In this document: one piece after another, positions 23,276 through 31,592 of the stretch | Layout of the letters: the number at the start of each line of letters is the position of its first letter | Position numbering within the stretch: the stretch's first letter is position 1 | Assembly (NCBI GenBank): GCA_041395105.1 | Contig: JAWLBB010000007.1 | Coordinates: 62,001 to 126,000 of the forward strand | DNA: 64,000 nucleotides | Direction of reading: 5' to 3' | From: Opitutaceae bacterium | GTDB lineage: Bacteria > Verrucomicrobiota > Verrucomicrobiia > Opitutales > Opitutaceae | Program-made: the position numbers and the translations under genes | The notes under the pieces: generated by a model | Told to the model about the DNA's origin: nothing | The model's input: the letters and a program-made list of their open reading frames with translations, nothing else | Databases searched by the model: none

Positions 23276-25255
23276 ATGAGCCAGGAACTGATTGCCGCAT
23301 TCGAGAAGGCCGGAAATGAGGGGAAGCTCCTCAAGAGCACGGTCGACAACCTTAAGGCGTGGCTCGGGGCCGGATTTCTTCCGGCCTGGGCCTTGGCGGC
23401 TATCCGCGAGTTGAGCGAGGCCGGAGCGCATGAGGAACTCAACGACCGCTTTTTCCGTTACCTTGCCTTTGGGACGGGAGGCATGCGGGGACGCACGATC
23501 GGGGCGGTCTCGACCGAGGCGGAGCGTGGGCAACCTACACCGCAGGGCGGCCCCGAGCATGCCGCGGTCGGCAGCAATCTACTGAACGATTTCACCATCG
23601 TCCGGGCCACCATCGGACTTTTCCGCTATACCAGCGGATTCCTTGCCGGCGAGGGTCGGGTCGATCCACCGAAGCTGGTCATCGCGCATGATGTCCGGCA
23701 TTTTTCGAAGTCATTCTGTCAATTGGCGGCATCAACCTGGTCGCGCCTGGGAGGCATTGCCTTCATCTACGACGGCCCCCGTTCCACCCCCCAACTCAGC
23801 TTTTCCGTCCGGCACCTCGGCGCCCACGCCGGCATCGTGATCACGGCGAGCCACAACCCTCCCCATGACAACGGCTTCAAGGCGTACTTTGAGGATGGGG
23901 CCCAGGTGGTCCCGCCCCACGACACCGGAATTATCGAGGAAGTGAACAAGGTGCAGTTGGGCGACCTGCCGGCCTTTCTCGAACGGGATCTTTCGCGGAT
24001 TGTCGTGCTGGGCAGGGAAATCGACGACGCCTACCTTAAGACCATCCGCCATTCCCTGATCGATCCGGCCGCATTTACGGACAGCCACCTGAAAATTGTC
24101 TTCAGTCCGATTCACGGAACCGGCGGGGTCATGTCGATTCCCGCCCTCAGGGCCACGGGAATCGAAGTGCTGACCGTGGCGGAACAGGAGCAGCAGGATC
24201 CGCGCTTCCCGACGGTCAAATCGCCCAATCCAGAGAATGCCGAGGCCTTGAAGATGGCGGTCGACCTGGCGGTGCAGGAAGGGGCTGACCTCGTGATGGC
24301 GACCGATCCGGATTGTGACCGCATGGGAGTGGCCGTCCGCAACCGTGACGGCCGGATGGAGTTGATCACTGGGAATCAGATCGGGACGCTGCTGGCCGAT
24401 TACCGGATCCGCAAGCTGAAGGAAAACGGGTGGATACCGGAGAAGGGCGGATCGTCGATCGCCCTGATCAAGACCTTCGTGACCACTCCCATGCAGGATG
24501 CCCTGGGGAAGGCGCATGGTATCAAGGTTATTAATACATTGACCGGCTTCAAGTGGATCGGGGAGAAGATCCGTGACTACGAGGAAGGGCTGAAGTTGAA
24601 GATGATGGCCGAGCAGGGCCTCGGTCTTGATTATGACCGGACCTCTTTCCGGAAGCGGGCCGAGCTGCTCCAGCAACACTCAACCTTCTACGCCTTCGGT
24701 TCTGAGGAAAGCTACGGCTATCTGCCGACCGACTTTGTGCGGGACAAGGACGGCAACGCCGCCTGCCTTGCCTTCGCCGAACTGGCCGCCGCCTTGAAGA
24801 AGGAGGGGGCGACCGTTCCGGAGGCCCTCGATGCGCTTTATCTCAAGCTCGGCTACTTCCTGGAAATGCTCGGGCAGATCTATTACGAAGGGGCCAGCGG
24901 GGTCGCCCGGATTCAGCGGATACTCTCGAGTTATCGATCGTCACCGCCCCGGGAGTTCGGAGGCGTCGACGTGACCAAGTTCACCGATTTCGGCCGTGAG
25001 ACCGTGCACGATGCCGACGGCAAGAAGATCCCGGCGCAGGATCTTTATTTTCTCGAGCTGGCCAATGGCTATTCCTACGCCGTCCGCGGAAGCGGGACCG
25101 AGCCGAAAATCAAGTTTTACCTGTTCGCGCGGGAGGAGGTCGGCGATGCCGGCGGACTGAAGGCGGTCAAGGATGTGACCCGTGAGAAACTGACCAAGCT
25201 GCGCGAGGCGATCGAGAAGGACGCGGACCGGAGGAGCAAGGATCAGGAAGCCTGA
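23276..25255 (+). CDS. Phosphohexomutase (phosphoglucomutase/phosphomannomutase family)
   Basis: A 659-residue alpha-D-phosphohexomutase that interconverts sugar-6- and sugar-1-phosphates through a phosphoserine. Domain signatures are all present: FGTGGMRGRTIG (N-terminal loop), ITASHNPPHDNGFK with the active Ser near residue 191, the metal loop MATDPDCDRMGV, the sugar-specificity loop GSEESYGYLP and the phosphate-binding VRGSGTEPKIKFY. It is longer than the common ~460-residue AlgC type and closer to the ~580-residue PgcA/PGM2 type, with insertions. The frame is open upstream into the previous gene; ATG 23276 starts the conserved helix. Its partner is the UDP-sugar pyrophosphorylase. It converges with the histidine kinase gene, 24 bases between stops. 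Confidence 0.92.
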   Translation: MSQELIAAFEKAGNEGKLLKSTVDNLKAWLGAGFLPAWALAAIRELSEAGAHEELNDRFFRYLAFGTGGMRGRTIGAVSTEAERGQPTPQGGPEHAAVGSNLLNDFTIVRATIGLFRYTSGFLAGEGRVDPPKLVIAHDVRHFSKSFCQLAASTWSRLGGIAFIYDGPRSTPQLSFSVRHLGAHAGIVITASHNPPHDNGFKAYFEDGAQVVPPHDTGIIEEVNKVQLGDLPAFLERDLSRIVVLGREIDDAYLKTIRHSLIDPAAFTDSHLKIVFSPIHGTGGVMSIPALRATGIEVLTVAEQEQQDPRFPTVKSPNPENAEALKMAVDLAVQEGADLVMATDPDCDRMGVAVRNRDGRMELITGNQIGTLLADYRIRKLKENGWIPEKGGSSIALIKTFVTTPMQDALGKAHGIKVINTLTGFKWIGEKIRDYEEGLKLKMMAEQGLGLDYDRTSFRKRAELLQQHSTFYAFGSEESYGYLPTDFVRDKDGNAACLAFAELAAALKKEGATVPEALDALYLKLGYFLEMLGQIYYEGASGVARIQRILSSYRSSPPREFGGVDVTKFTDFGRETVHDADGKKIPAQDLYFLELANGYSYAVRGSGTEPKIKFYLFAREEVGDAGGLKAVKDVTREKLTKLREAIEKDADRRSKDQEA

Positions 25256-25279
25256 ATTCGGCAGGTTGAAGCCGGCTAC

Positions 25280-26365
25280 TCATTCACTCGGCTGGACGGA
25301 GGCCTCGTCCTGTGGGCGTCTAGACGCAGGGAATTCCATCCAGAAGATGGACCCACCGCCCGCTCGGTCGTCAACGCCCACCGATCCGGAGTGGGCGCGG
25401 CAGATGTCCGCCACAATGCTCAGGCCCAGGCCGACACTCTCCGTGCCGGCATCCGGATTGCGCGAAAACGGGCGGAAGATCATTGCTTTCCGCTTTGCGG
25501 ACAGACCGGCCCCGGAATCCTCGACGGACACCCGCAGGCGATTGCCGGGCCTGGTTGCGATGGACACGTGGATTCGGCCGTTTTCCGGTGAGAAGCGAAC
25601 GGCGTTGTCGAGAAGGTTGGCGAGGGCTTCTCTGATCAAATCCGGTACACAGCGCAGGGCAGACGTCTTGTCATCAGCATCGAGGCTGATCCGGATGTTT
25701 CGCAGTTCGCCCGCAGCATTCGCTTCATCCACGGCCTCCTTTGCGACCGCAAGCAGACAGACATCCCGACTGTTTTCTTCGAGGTTGCCGGGTTCGGCAC
25801 GGGCCAGCAAGAGGATATGCTCAATCGTTCGGTTGAGCCGCTGCGCGTCTTCCAGCATGCTGCCCATGACACTCTGATACTCGGCGATTGTCCGGGGTTG
25901 TCGAAGACAGACCTCGCCGCTGGTCCGGATCGAAGCCAGCGGGTTCCGCAGCTGGTGGGACGCGTTGAAGCTGAAGCGGTTCAGGCGATCCAGGAGATCC
26001 TGATAGCGATCGAATCCAGTGTTAAGCGTATGTGCCAGGCGGCCGACTTCATCCCGCGAATCGGGCACTTCGATGCGTTCCTCAAGATGTCCGGCGCTAA
26101 TTCGCTCGGCTTGGATCACCATCCGGCGCCAGGGGACGAGAAGCCTGCGCGAAATGATCCAGGCGGAACCGAGGGCGAGCGGAAAGAGCAGGATCATCGC
26201 TCCGAACAGCACAAGGGACTCCTCGACCTCTTCCGTGCGCAGTTCGGGATGTTCGTGCTGCTCATTCAGGTTGAAGGCAAGGACGACCACGCCGATGGCG
26301 AGGAAGATGATCACAGTCTGGGCTCCCAACCAGAGAAAGAATCGGAAACGGATGGATCGCTTCAT
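25280..26365 (-). CDS. Two-component sensor histidine kinase
   Basis: A 361-residue membrane kinase with two transmembrane helices (residues ~8-32 and ~50-70) flanking a very short, acidic periplasmic loop (NEQHEHPELRTEEVEE). A HAMP domain (~73-125), a HisKA box FNASHQLRNPLASIRT (~133) and an HATPase domain follow, with LLDNAVRFSP (N box), EDSGAGLS (G1) and GLGLSIV (G2). The tiny sensor loop suggests it senses membrane state or a partner rather than a soluble ligand. ATG 26365 has a strong GAGGAGGGAGG just upstream and overlaps the response regulator stop by 4 bases. The system is divergent from the polyketide-quinone operon and may regulate it. Confidence 0.92.
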   Translation of the reverse strand: MKRSIRFRFFLWLGAQTVIIFLAIGVVVLAFNLNEQHEHPELRTEEVEESLVLFGAMILLFPLALGSAWIISRRLLVPWRRMVIQAERISAGHLEERIEVPDSRDEVGRLAHTLNTGFDRYQDLLDRLNRFSFNASHQLRNPLASIRTSGEVCLRQPRTIAEYQSVMGSMLEDAQRLNRTIEHILLLARAEPGNLEENSRDVCLLAVAKEAVDEANAAGELRNIRISLDADDKTSALRCVPDLIREALANLLDNAVRFSPENGRIHVSIATRPGNRLRVSVEDSGAGLSAKRKAMIFRPFSRNPDAGTESVGLGLSIVADICRAHSGSVGVDDRAGGGSIFWMEFPASRRPQDEASVQPSE

Positions 26366-27072
26366 GCCTCCCTCCTCAAGGCGATGCCCACGCCCCGGAT
26401 GGTCTGGATGACGAAAGAGGACCCGCATTCGTCGAGTTTCTTGCGCAGACGGGAAAGGTGCACATCAATCACGTTGTCCATGGAGGTCATGCGTGACTTT
26501 ACGTTGAAAACGTCTCGCTGGATCATTTCTCGTGTGACCACGTTTCCATTCACGCTGACGAGAAGAGCCAGCAAGTCGAACTCTCTCGGCGTAAGGTCCA
26601 GTGCCTTGCCGTTCGAGGTTGCGGAGCGGTTCTGGAGATTGAGTTCGAGGTCGCCAACGGCCCGGTTCAGGAGTGCTCGGCCGGAACGACGCAGTTGTGT
26701 TCGAATGCGCGCCAACAACTCCTCGAACGAGTAGGGCTTTACGAGATAATCGTCTGCTCCCTTCTCAAGACCGCGGACTCGATCGGCAATCTGATCGCGG
26801 GCCGTCGTTATGATGACGGGAAGATCGGGGTAATCCTTTCGCAGTTCCTGCAGCAGGTCCATACCGCTGACGTCGGGAAGACCGAGATCGAGAATTATCA
26901 GTGAAGGGCTCGAATCCTTCCAGTACATACGGGCCTCAGCGCCCGAGGACACCCGGCTGACGCTGAAGCCCGCCTCCCGCAGACCTTCGGTCAGGTGCTT
27001 CGCGATGCTGGCGTCATCTTCGACCACCAAAATGGCGGGCTGCGATTCCAGAACTCTCGGATCATCTTTCAC
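26362..27072 (-). CDS. OmpR-family response regulator
   Basis: A 236-residue response regulator. The receiver domain shows ILVVEDDAS, the phospho-acceptor in IILDLGLPDVSGMDLL, the T in IITTARD and the switch lysine in DDYLVKPYSFEEL. The C-terminal winged helix has LDLTPREFDLLALL, TSMDNVIDVHLSRLRKKL and IQTIRGVGIALR, typical of OmpR/PhoB DNA-binding domains. No ATG opens the frame; GTG 27072 lies 7 bases after GGCGGTG and is preferred to TTG 27078. It is the first gene of the kinase operon and faces the YceI-PKS operon across a 133-base gap that carries three 10-bp-phased repeats. Confidence 0.93.
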   Translation of the reverse strand: MKDDPRVLESQPAILVVEDDASIAKHLTEGLREAGFSVSRVSSGAEARMYWKDSSPSLIILDLGLPDVSGMDLLQELRKDYPDLPVIITTARDQIADRVRGLEKGADDYLVKPYSFEELLARIRTQLRRSGRALLNRAVGDLELNLQNRSATSNGKALDLTPREFDLLALLVSVNGNVVTREMIQRDVFNVKSRMTSMDNVIDVHLSRLRKKLDECGSSFVIQTIRGVGIALRREA

Positions 27073-27129
27073 AGGCAATCACCGCCCATACGACTCATTG
27101 AGGTATCCATGGTCAAACCTTACGAATAC

Positions 27130-27159
27130 TTCAGATTCTTTCAGTTGCGAACAGTTCCG
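27130..27159. promoter_or_regulatory. Three tandem 10-bp repeats (NNCAG core), candidate response-regulator box
   Basis: TTCAGATTCT, TTCAGTTGCG and AACAGTTCCG follow each other without a gap, each with CAG at positions 3-5. They lie 47-76 bases upstream of the YceI start and inside the gap divergent from the response regulator gene. OmpR-family proteins bind tandem direct half-sites with 10-11 base phasing, so this is a plausible binding site. The repeats are short and could be chance. Confidence 0.35.
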
Positions 27160-27205
27160 AGTGGTCGTTGTCTGTGAACCGTGTCGTGTTCCAAGATTCT
27201 TTTCC

Positions 27206-27823
27206 ATGTGTCAAGTTAGTCCACCTCGACGGTACGTGCTTCCTTCCCTGGCGGTTTTTCACTTTCTGGTTGCCGCGGCGGGACTATGGGCGGGGCCCAC
27301 TTATCAGGCAGCGGCGGATATCCGATTCCGGGGGACCTCGACGCTGCACGATTTCGAGGGATCGATGCCACCGCCGGTCTTTTCGGTTCGGTTGTCGGAC
27401 AGAACGACCGGTCAGTCTGACCTGGCCGTGAGCGCAGAAATCAGTGTTCTGGCGGCTGAACTGACCACGCACCATGAGAAGCGGGACATGAACATGCACA
27501 GGATGCTGGATCTGGTCCATTTTCCGGTGATCAAGGTTTCCGTGGCGGATGCGCGCATACCGGAAAGCGGCAATGGCGAGATTTCGCTGCTTCTTCGGAT
27601 TAGGGACCGGACGGAGACGATCCTTGCCAGGATTTCGGATTGGCACGAAGACAGCGGAGGGGTCTCCTTCCTGCTGGACTTCCCCGTATCGCTGAAGACA
27701 TTCGGACTCCGGCCCCCGTCGCTGCTGGGCGTGATCCGGGTCGGTGATGAAGTAGTGGTCACTTGTGACGTCCATCCTCCAATCGAGAACCAAGTGGCCG
27801 GATTGGTTGGGAAATCAGGTTGA
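27206..27823 (+). CDS. YceI-like secreted lipid/quinone-binding protein
   Basis: A 205-residue exported beta-rich protein. After a signal sequence (LPSLAVFHFLVAAAGLWAG) come YQAAADIRFRGTSTLHDFEGSM and later AELTTHHEKRDMNMHRMLD, VHFPVIKVSVADAR and a C-terminal strand region. The order S-T-L-H-D-F-x-G then H..RD..M...L....P.I is the YceI pattern. YceI proteins are lipocalin-like barrels reported to hold isoprenoid or other amphiphilic ligands, and often sit near cytochrome b561 or quinone genes. It leads the operon and is 7 bases from the type III PKS gene, so it may carry the alkyl-quinone lipid made by the operon. The ATG at 27206 was chosen because it directly precedes the signal peptide. 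Confidence 0.7.
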   Translation: MCQVSPPRRYVLPSLAVFHFLVAAAGLWAGPTYQAAADIRFRGTSTLHDFEGSMPPPVFSVRLSDRTTGQSDLAVSAEISVLAAELTTHHEKRDMNMHRMLDLVHFPVIKVSVADARIPESGNGEISLLLRIRDRTETILARISDWHEDSGGVSFLLDFPVSLKTFGLRPPSLLGVIRVGDEVVVTCDVHPPIENQVAGLVGKSG

Positions 27824-27830
27824 ATCGATC

Positions 27831-29000
27831 ATGAGTGTGACCATCCATCATATTGAAACGCTTCTGCCGCCCTATGCCTATCGGCAGGAATTCGCCCGTG
27901 ACCGCATGATGCGTTGGCTGCCGGATAGGAGGACGCAGCGTTTGATTCGGGGCATCTACAACCGGTCCGGCATCGAAACCCGCTACAGTGTCCTGCCCGA
28001 TTTTGTACCCGGGGCGCAGCCGGTCCTGTTCAATGAGGACGCCGAAGGTCGCATGGTGGAACCGACAACGGAACCGCGCAACCGACAGTATGCCAAATGG
28101 TCGCGGATTCTCGGCGTTGATGTGGCCAGAAACGCGATCAACAATGCCGCCGGTTTTAGGCCGAAGGAGATAACCCATGTGATCACGGTATCCTGTACGG
28201 GCTTCTGTAATCCCGGACTTGATCTTGAGATAATCAGGGAGTTGGAACTGGCCGATACGGTGGAACGCTACCAGATCGGCTTCATGGGCTGTTATGCCGC
28301 GTTTCCCGCACTCCGAATGGCGCGGCAGTTCTGCCTGGCGTGTCCGGATGCAGTGGTCCTGATTGTCTGCCTGGAATTGTGCAGTCTGCACCTGCAGCTG
28401 CGTGAAGAGCCGGACAGTCTGCTTGCGAACGCACTTTTTGCCGATGGGGCTGCCGCGGCCGTGGTCAGTGCGCGCGTTCCCTTTCCGGGCCGGCCTTCGC
28501 TTGAAATCCATGCTTTTTCCTCGGCGCTTGCCCCGGACAGCGAGGGGGATATGACCTGGTCGATCGGGGACCGGGGGTTCGACATCCGACTTTCGAGCTA
28601 TGTGCCCGATATCATTGCCGCCAGCATTTCGGGGATGGTGGATCGCATCATGGCTTCAGGCCGATGGGACAGACGGAGTGTCGGAACCTGGGCGGTGCAT
28701 CCGGGTGGTCGGTCCATCGTCGACAAGGTGCAACAGGAGCTGGACCTGGCGGTTGGCCAACTTGAGGATTCCCGGGCTGTTCTGCGCGACTTCGGCAATA
28801 TGAGCAGCGCGACGATACTCTTTGTCCTGCGTCGCATCCTGATGCGTCCTGAGATGGATGGGGAGAGGCGACACCCGGTTCTTGCCATGGCGTTTGGTCC
28901 CGGTTTGACCCTTGAGGCGGCCATGATGGAACGTTTGCCGGGGGAGGCGGTGCCGGCGCTTTCCGGCGGGAGAGCCAATGCGGAAACGGATCCGAGTTAG
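27831..29000 (+). CDS. Type III polyketide synthase (alkylresorcinol synthase-like)
   Basis: A 389-residue chalcone/stilbene synthase-family enzyme that extends an acyl-CoA starter with malonyl-CoA and cyclises the chain. The catalytic triad is visible: Cys122 in TVSCTGFCNPGLD, His290 in TWAVHPGGRSIVD and Asn323 in FGNMSSATILFV. FMGCYAAFPALRMA and ALFADGAAAAVV are further family segments. With an O-methyltransferase-hydroxylase fusion downstream it resembles SrsA of Streptomyces, which makes 5-alkylresorcinols from long acyl starters; starter and chain length here are unknown. The ATG at 27831 is 7 bases after the YceI stop. The 3' end overlaps the next gene by 23 bases, a sign of translational coupling. 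Confidence 0.92.
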   Translation: MSVTIHHIETLLPPYAYRQEFARDRMMRWLPDRRTQRLIRGIYNRSGIETRYSVLPDFVPGAQPVLFNEDAEGRMVEPTTEPRNRQYAKWSRILGVDVARNAINNAAGFRPKEITHVITVSCTGFCNPGLDLEIIRELELADTVERYQIGFMGCYAAFPALRMARQFCLACPDAVVLIVCLELCSLHLQLREEPDSLLANALFADGAAAAVVSARVPFPGRPSLEIHAFSSALAPDSEGDMTWSIGDRGFDIRLSSYVPDIIAASISGMVDRIMASGRWDRRSVGTWAVHPGGRSIVDKVQQELDLAVGQLEDSRAVLRDFGNMSSATILFVLRRILMRPEMDGERRHPVLAMAFGPGLTLEAAMMERLPGEAVPALSGGRANAETDPS

Positions 29001-29568
29001 CCTCTGGTGGCTCCTTCTGGGAGCCGCCTTGGCGCACGGTGCGGACGATGCCGGCTTCAACAAAACGGAGATCTTGGCACGGGCCTATGTTCCCAATCGG
29101 CTGGTTCCCCAAGGTGAGGTTCGCCTTGTCCGACGGAACGGGGATCCGATCGTTCAGACCGTTCTGCACACAGGTTTCGGGAAGGTCGTGTTGAGCCGCA
29201 TCACTGAGAATGAACGGGGGAATTGGGGTGATCAGCAGGATGCCGCCAACTATATCGGTGCATTGCAGGATGCCTTTTCCGAGTATGAGAACCGGCGATT
29301 GAAGCAGGGCAGGCAGACGGCCCTGGTCATCGAATTCATCGACGGTCCGGACTCGGCCCGGGTCGAGTTCCGCTTTTCTCCGGTCTCTCGTGAGAGATCC
29401 GGATTCGACATCCATCCTTCACCTGCGTGGAGAATCGTGCCGGTTTCCCGGGACTACCTGCGCAGAAATCAGGAATTCATCCTTGTCGATGCATTCAAGG
29501 ACGGTGCCGCCAAGCCACTGGATCTTCTTCACCGCTTCCGTTCCGACCAGGGAGGGGCGCCCTCGTGA
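28978..29568 (+). CDS. Secreted protein of unknown function inside the PKS operon
   Basis: A 196-residue protein with a basic N-terminus and signal peptide (RIRVSLWWLLLGAALAHGADD). The mature part is mixed alpha/beta: KTEILARAYVPNRLVPQGEV, TVLHTGFGKVVLSRI, a helix YIGALQDAFSEYENRRLKQG, then VIEFIDGPDSARVEFRFSPV. It overlaps the PKS gene at its start and the fusion gene at its end (GTGA), so it is made with them. I do not recognise the family. It may be a periplasmic lipid carrier or an accessory factor for handling the phenolic product; the comparison with exported chalcone-isomerase-like proteins is too weak to claim. Confidence 0.7.
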   Translation: MRKRIRVSLWWLLLGAALAHGADDAGFNKTEILARAYVPNRLVPQGEVRLVRRNGDPIVQTVLHTGFGKVVLSRITENERGNWGDQQDAANYIGALQDAFSEYENRRLKQGRQTALVIEFIDGPDSARVEFRFSPVSRERSGFDIHPSPAWRIVPVSRDYLRRNQEFILVDAFKDGAAKPLDLLHRFRSDQGGAPS

Positions 29569-31592
29569 GTGACAAGGCCAGCCTTCCTGAGAACCGGACC
29601 CGCTATCTTCCGGCCCAGCGTTTGACCGCATTGATCGGCGGGATTGCGTGCCATCTTCTTTTCGCCGCCGCCATCATTGCCATGGCCCTGGCGCTCTTCA
29701 ACGGGATGCGGATCGGGATGGGGTCCTTTCGCGGTTGGCCGGCGGCAATGGCCGACTTGGGCCTGATGGCTTCGTTCCCTCTGGTTCATTCCTGGCTGCT
29801 CACGCCGGGCGGTCGCCGGATGATGAATCGACTGGTTCCCTTCGGTATCGGCGAGGAAATGTCTTCGACGGTTTTCGCCGCGATTGCCTCGGTGCAGTTG
29901 CTGGCGGTGTTTCTGCTCTGGTCGCCGACCGGGATGGTTTGGTGGGAATCGGCCGGTTGGGCGAGATTCGCCATCGGCACCGGCGCAGCCGGGTCCTGGC
30001 TGCTTCTCGCCAAGGCGATGTCCGACAGCCAACTCAGTCTTCAAACCGGATTTCTCGGCTGGAGTTCCGTATTCAATAATCGGATCCCGGTATACCGGCC
30101 ATTCGCGCAAGAGGGTCTCTACCGCCATGTGCGCCAACCCATCTATATCTCCTTCGCCCTCATCCTCTGGTTCGCCGCGGACTGGACTCCTGATCAATTG
30201 GTTATGGCACTTGGCTGGACCGGTTACTGTCTGGTTGGCGCCATACTCAAGGAAAGGCGCTACCTGCGTTATTTCGGAGAGTCGTTCCGGCATTACCGGG
30301 CAAGGGTTCCTTTCCTGAATCCGTTGAGAAAGCCGGTGGCGCCGGCCCGGCCGGAGACATCCGGTGTGAACCATACCGTGCGGGGTGCCGACGTCGTGAT
30401 CTCGGGAGCTGGTCCGGTTGGGCTTTATCTGGCAAACCTGCTTGGTCGTCGGGGTTACCGGGTCCTCGTGATCGAGCGACGCAGGCGGATGACAGCCGGT
30501 TCTCTGGCGATCGGAATCACGCCTCCCACCCTTTGTCTTTTCCGGTCATTGGGGCTGGATGATTTGTTCATGGCCCATGGCGTCCGCATCGACACCGCGC
30601 GGGTGTTTGAGAACCGGGAGGAATTGGGCGAGTTGGATTTCTCGGGCATTCCGGCCGAGCACCGCTTCATCCTTTCGTTGCCGCAGTCGCGCACAGTGGC
30701 ATTGCTCAGAGATAATCTGCGCGCGTTTCCGGGTGTCCAACTGCTGGAAGGCGTTGAGGTGGTCGGCCATCAGCAGACGGACGATTTCGTTTCCGTTGAG
30801 CTCAGGGACACGGAAAGCGGTGTTCTCTTCAAGGCAAGCGCCGATTTTCTGGTCGGAACTGACGGGCACCGGAGCAGGACGCGGGTGCACGCGGGATTCA
30901 GGTGGCGAGAGCGCAGTTACCGCCCCTGTTTCCTGATGGCTGACTTCGACGATGATACGACCTGGGGTCGGGAAGCACGGCTCTTTTTCGGTCCAAGCGG
31001 ATCGGTGGAGTCCTTTCCTCTGCCCGACGGACTGAGGCGTTGGATTGTGCAGACGGACCATATCCCTGGTGACCGGAAGGTGATCGGGAGCAGGGTCGCT
31101 GACATCGTTCGGAAGCGCGTCGGGGTGGGGCTCCCGTTGTCAGGAGCACGTTTTCAGAGCAGTTTTCGACCCCGGCGTGGGCTGGCTCGCGAGTTTTTCA
31201 AGGGGCGGGTGATTCTTTGTGGGGATGCCGCTCACGTGATGAGTCCAATCGGGGGACAGGGGATGAACACGGGGATGGCGGATGCGGCCCATCTAGATCG
31301 TGTCCTCGGTGATTCACTTGAGAACCGGGAGGTCGATTACGAAGGCTTCGCAGCCTACCACCGGGCCCGTCGACGCGCGTTCCGGGTGGCAGCTGATCGC
31401 GCCGCCCGCGGCATGTGGCTCGGAACCCGCGTCGGAATCCTGGCATCGGTCATGCGGCGCCTGCTCATTTCACGCATCCTCCTGGGTTCGTCCTTCCGGG
31501 AGCGCCTCGCCCCCGATTTTGCCATGCTGACGATTCCGGGATTTCCACCTGTTGCCGACGGGCAGAATAGTGTCGGAAGGGAGGGACGGTGA
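29565..31592 (+). CDS. Fusion of ICMT-like membrane O-methyltransferase and FAD monooxygenase (SrsB-SrsC-like)
   Basis: A 675-residue protein with two parts. Residues ~1-255 form a multi-span membrane domain ending with EGLYRHVRQPIYISFALIL and KERRYLRYFGESFRHYRARVP, the signature of isoprenylcysteine carboxyl methyltransferase-like (ICMT/NnrU) enzymes. Residues ~270-660 form a PHBH-fold flavin monooxygenase with VVISGAGPVGLYLANLLG (~277) and GRVILCGDAAHVMSPIGGQG (~545). In Streptomyces griseus the separate SrsB methylates alkylresorcinol and SrsC hydroxylates it towards a quinol; here both are one chain, as would suit a membrane-embedded substrate. The start is GTG 29565, with GGAGGGG 7 bases upstream, overlapping the preceding stop as GTGA. 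The downstream UbiE-like gene overlaps it in the same way. Confidence 0.88.
   Translation: MSDKASLPENRTRYLPAQRLTALIGGIACHLLFAAAIIAMALALFNGMRIGMGSFRGWPAAMADLGLMASFPLVHSWLLTPGGRRMMNRLVPFGIGEEMSSTVFAAIASVQLLAVFLLWSPTGMVWWESAGWARFAIGTGAAGSWLLLAKAMSDSQLSLQTGFLGWSSVFNNRIPVYRPFAQEGLYRHVRQPIYISFALILWFAADWTPDQLVMALGWTGYCLVGAILKERRYLRYFGESFRHYRARVPFLNPLRKPVAPARPETSGVNHTVRGADVVISGAGPVGLYLANLLGRRGYRVLVIERRRRMTAGSLAIGITPPTLCLFRSLGLDDLFMAHGVRIDTARVFENREELGELDFSGIPAEHRFILSLPQSRTVALLRDNLRAFPGVQLLEGVEVVGHQQTDDFVSVELRDTESGVLFKASADFLVGTDGHRSRTRVHAGFRWRERSYRPCFLMADFDDDTTWGREARLFFGPSGSVESFPLPDGLRRWIVQTDHIPGDRKVIGSRVADIVRKRVGVGLPLSGARFQSSFRPRRGLAREFFKGRVILCGDAAHVMSPIGGQGMNTGMADAAHLDRVLGDSLENREVDYEGFAAYHRARRRAFRVAADRAARGMWLGTRVGILASVMRRLLISRILLGSSFRERLAPDFAMLTIPGFPPVADGQNSVGREGR

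Noticed and set aside
21715..23442. Long minus-strand frame opposite the UDP-sugar pyrophosphorylase
   Set aside because: Antisense to a clear enzyme gene, Arg/Pro/His-rich and motif-free.
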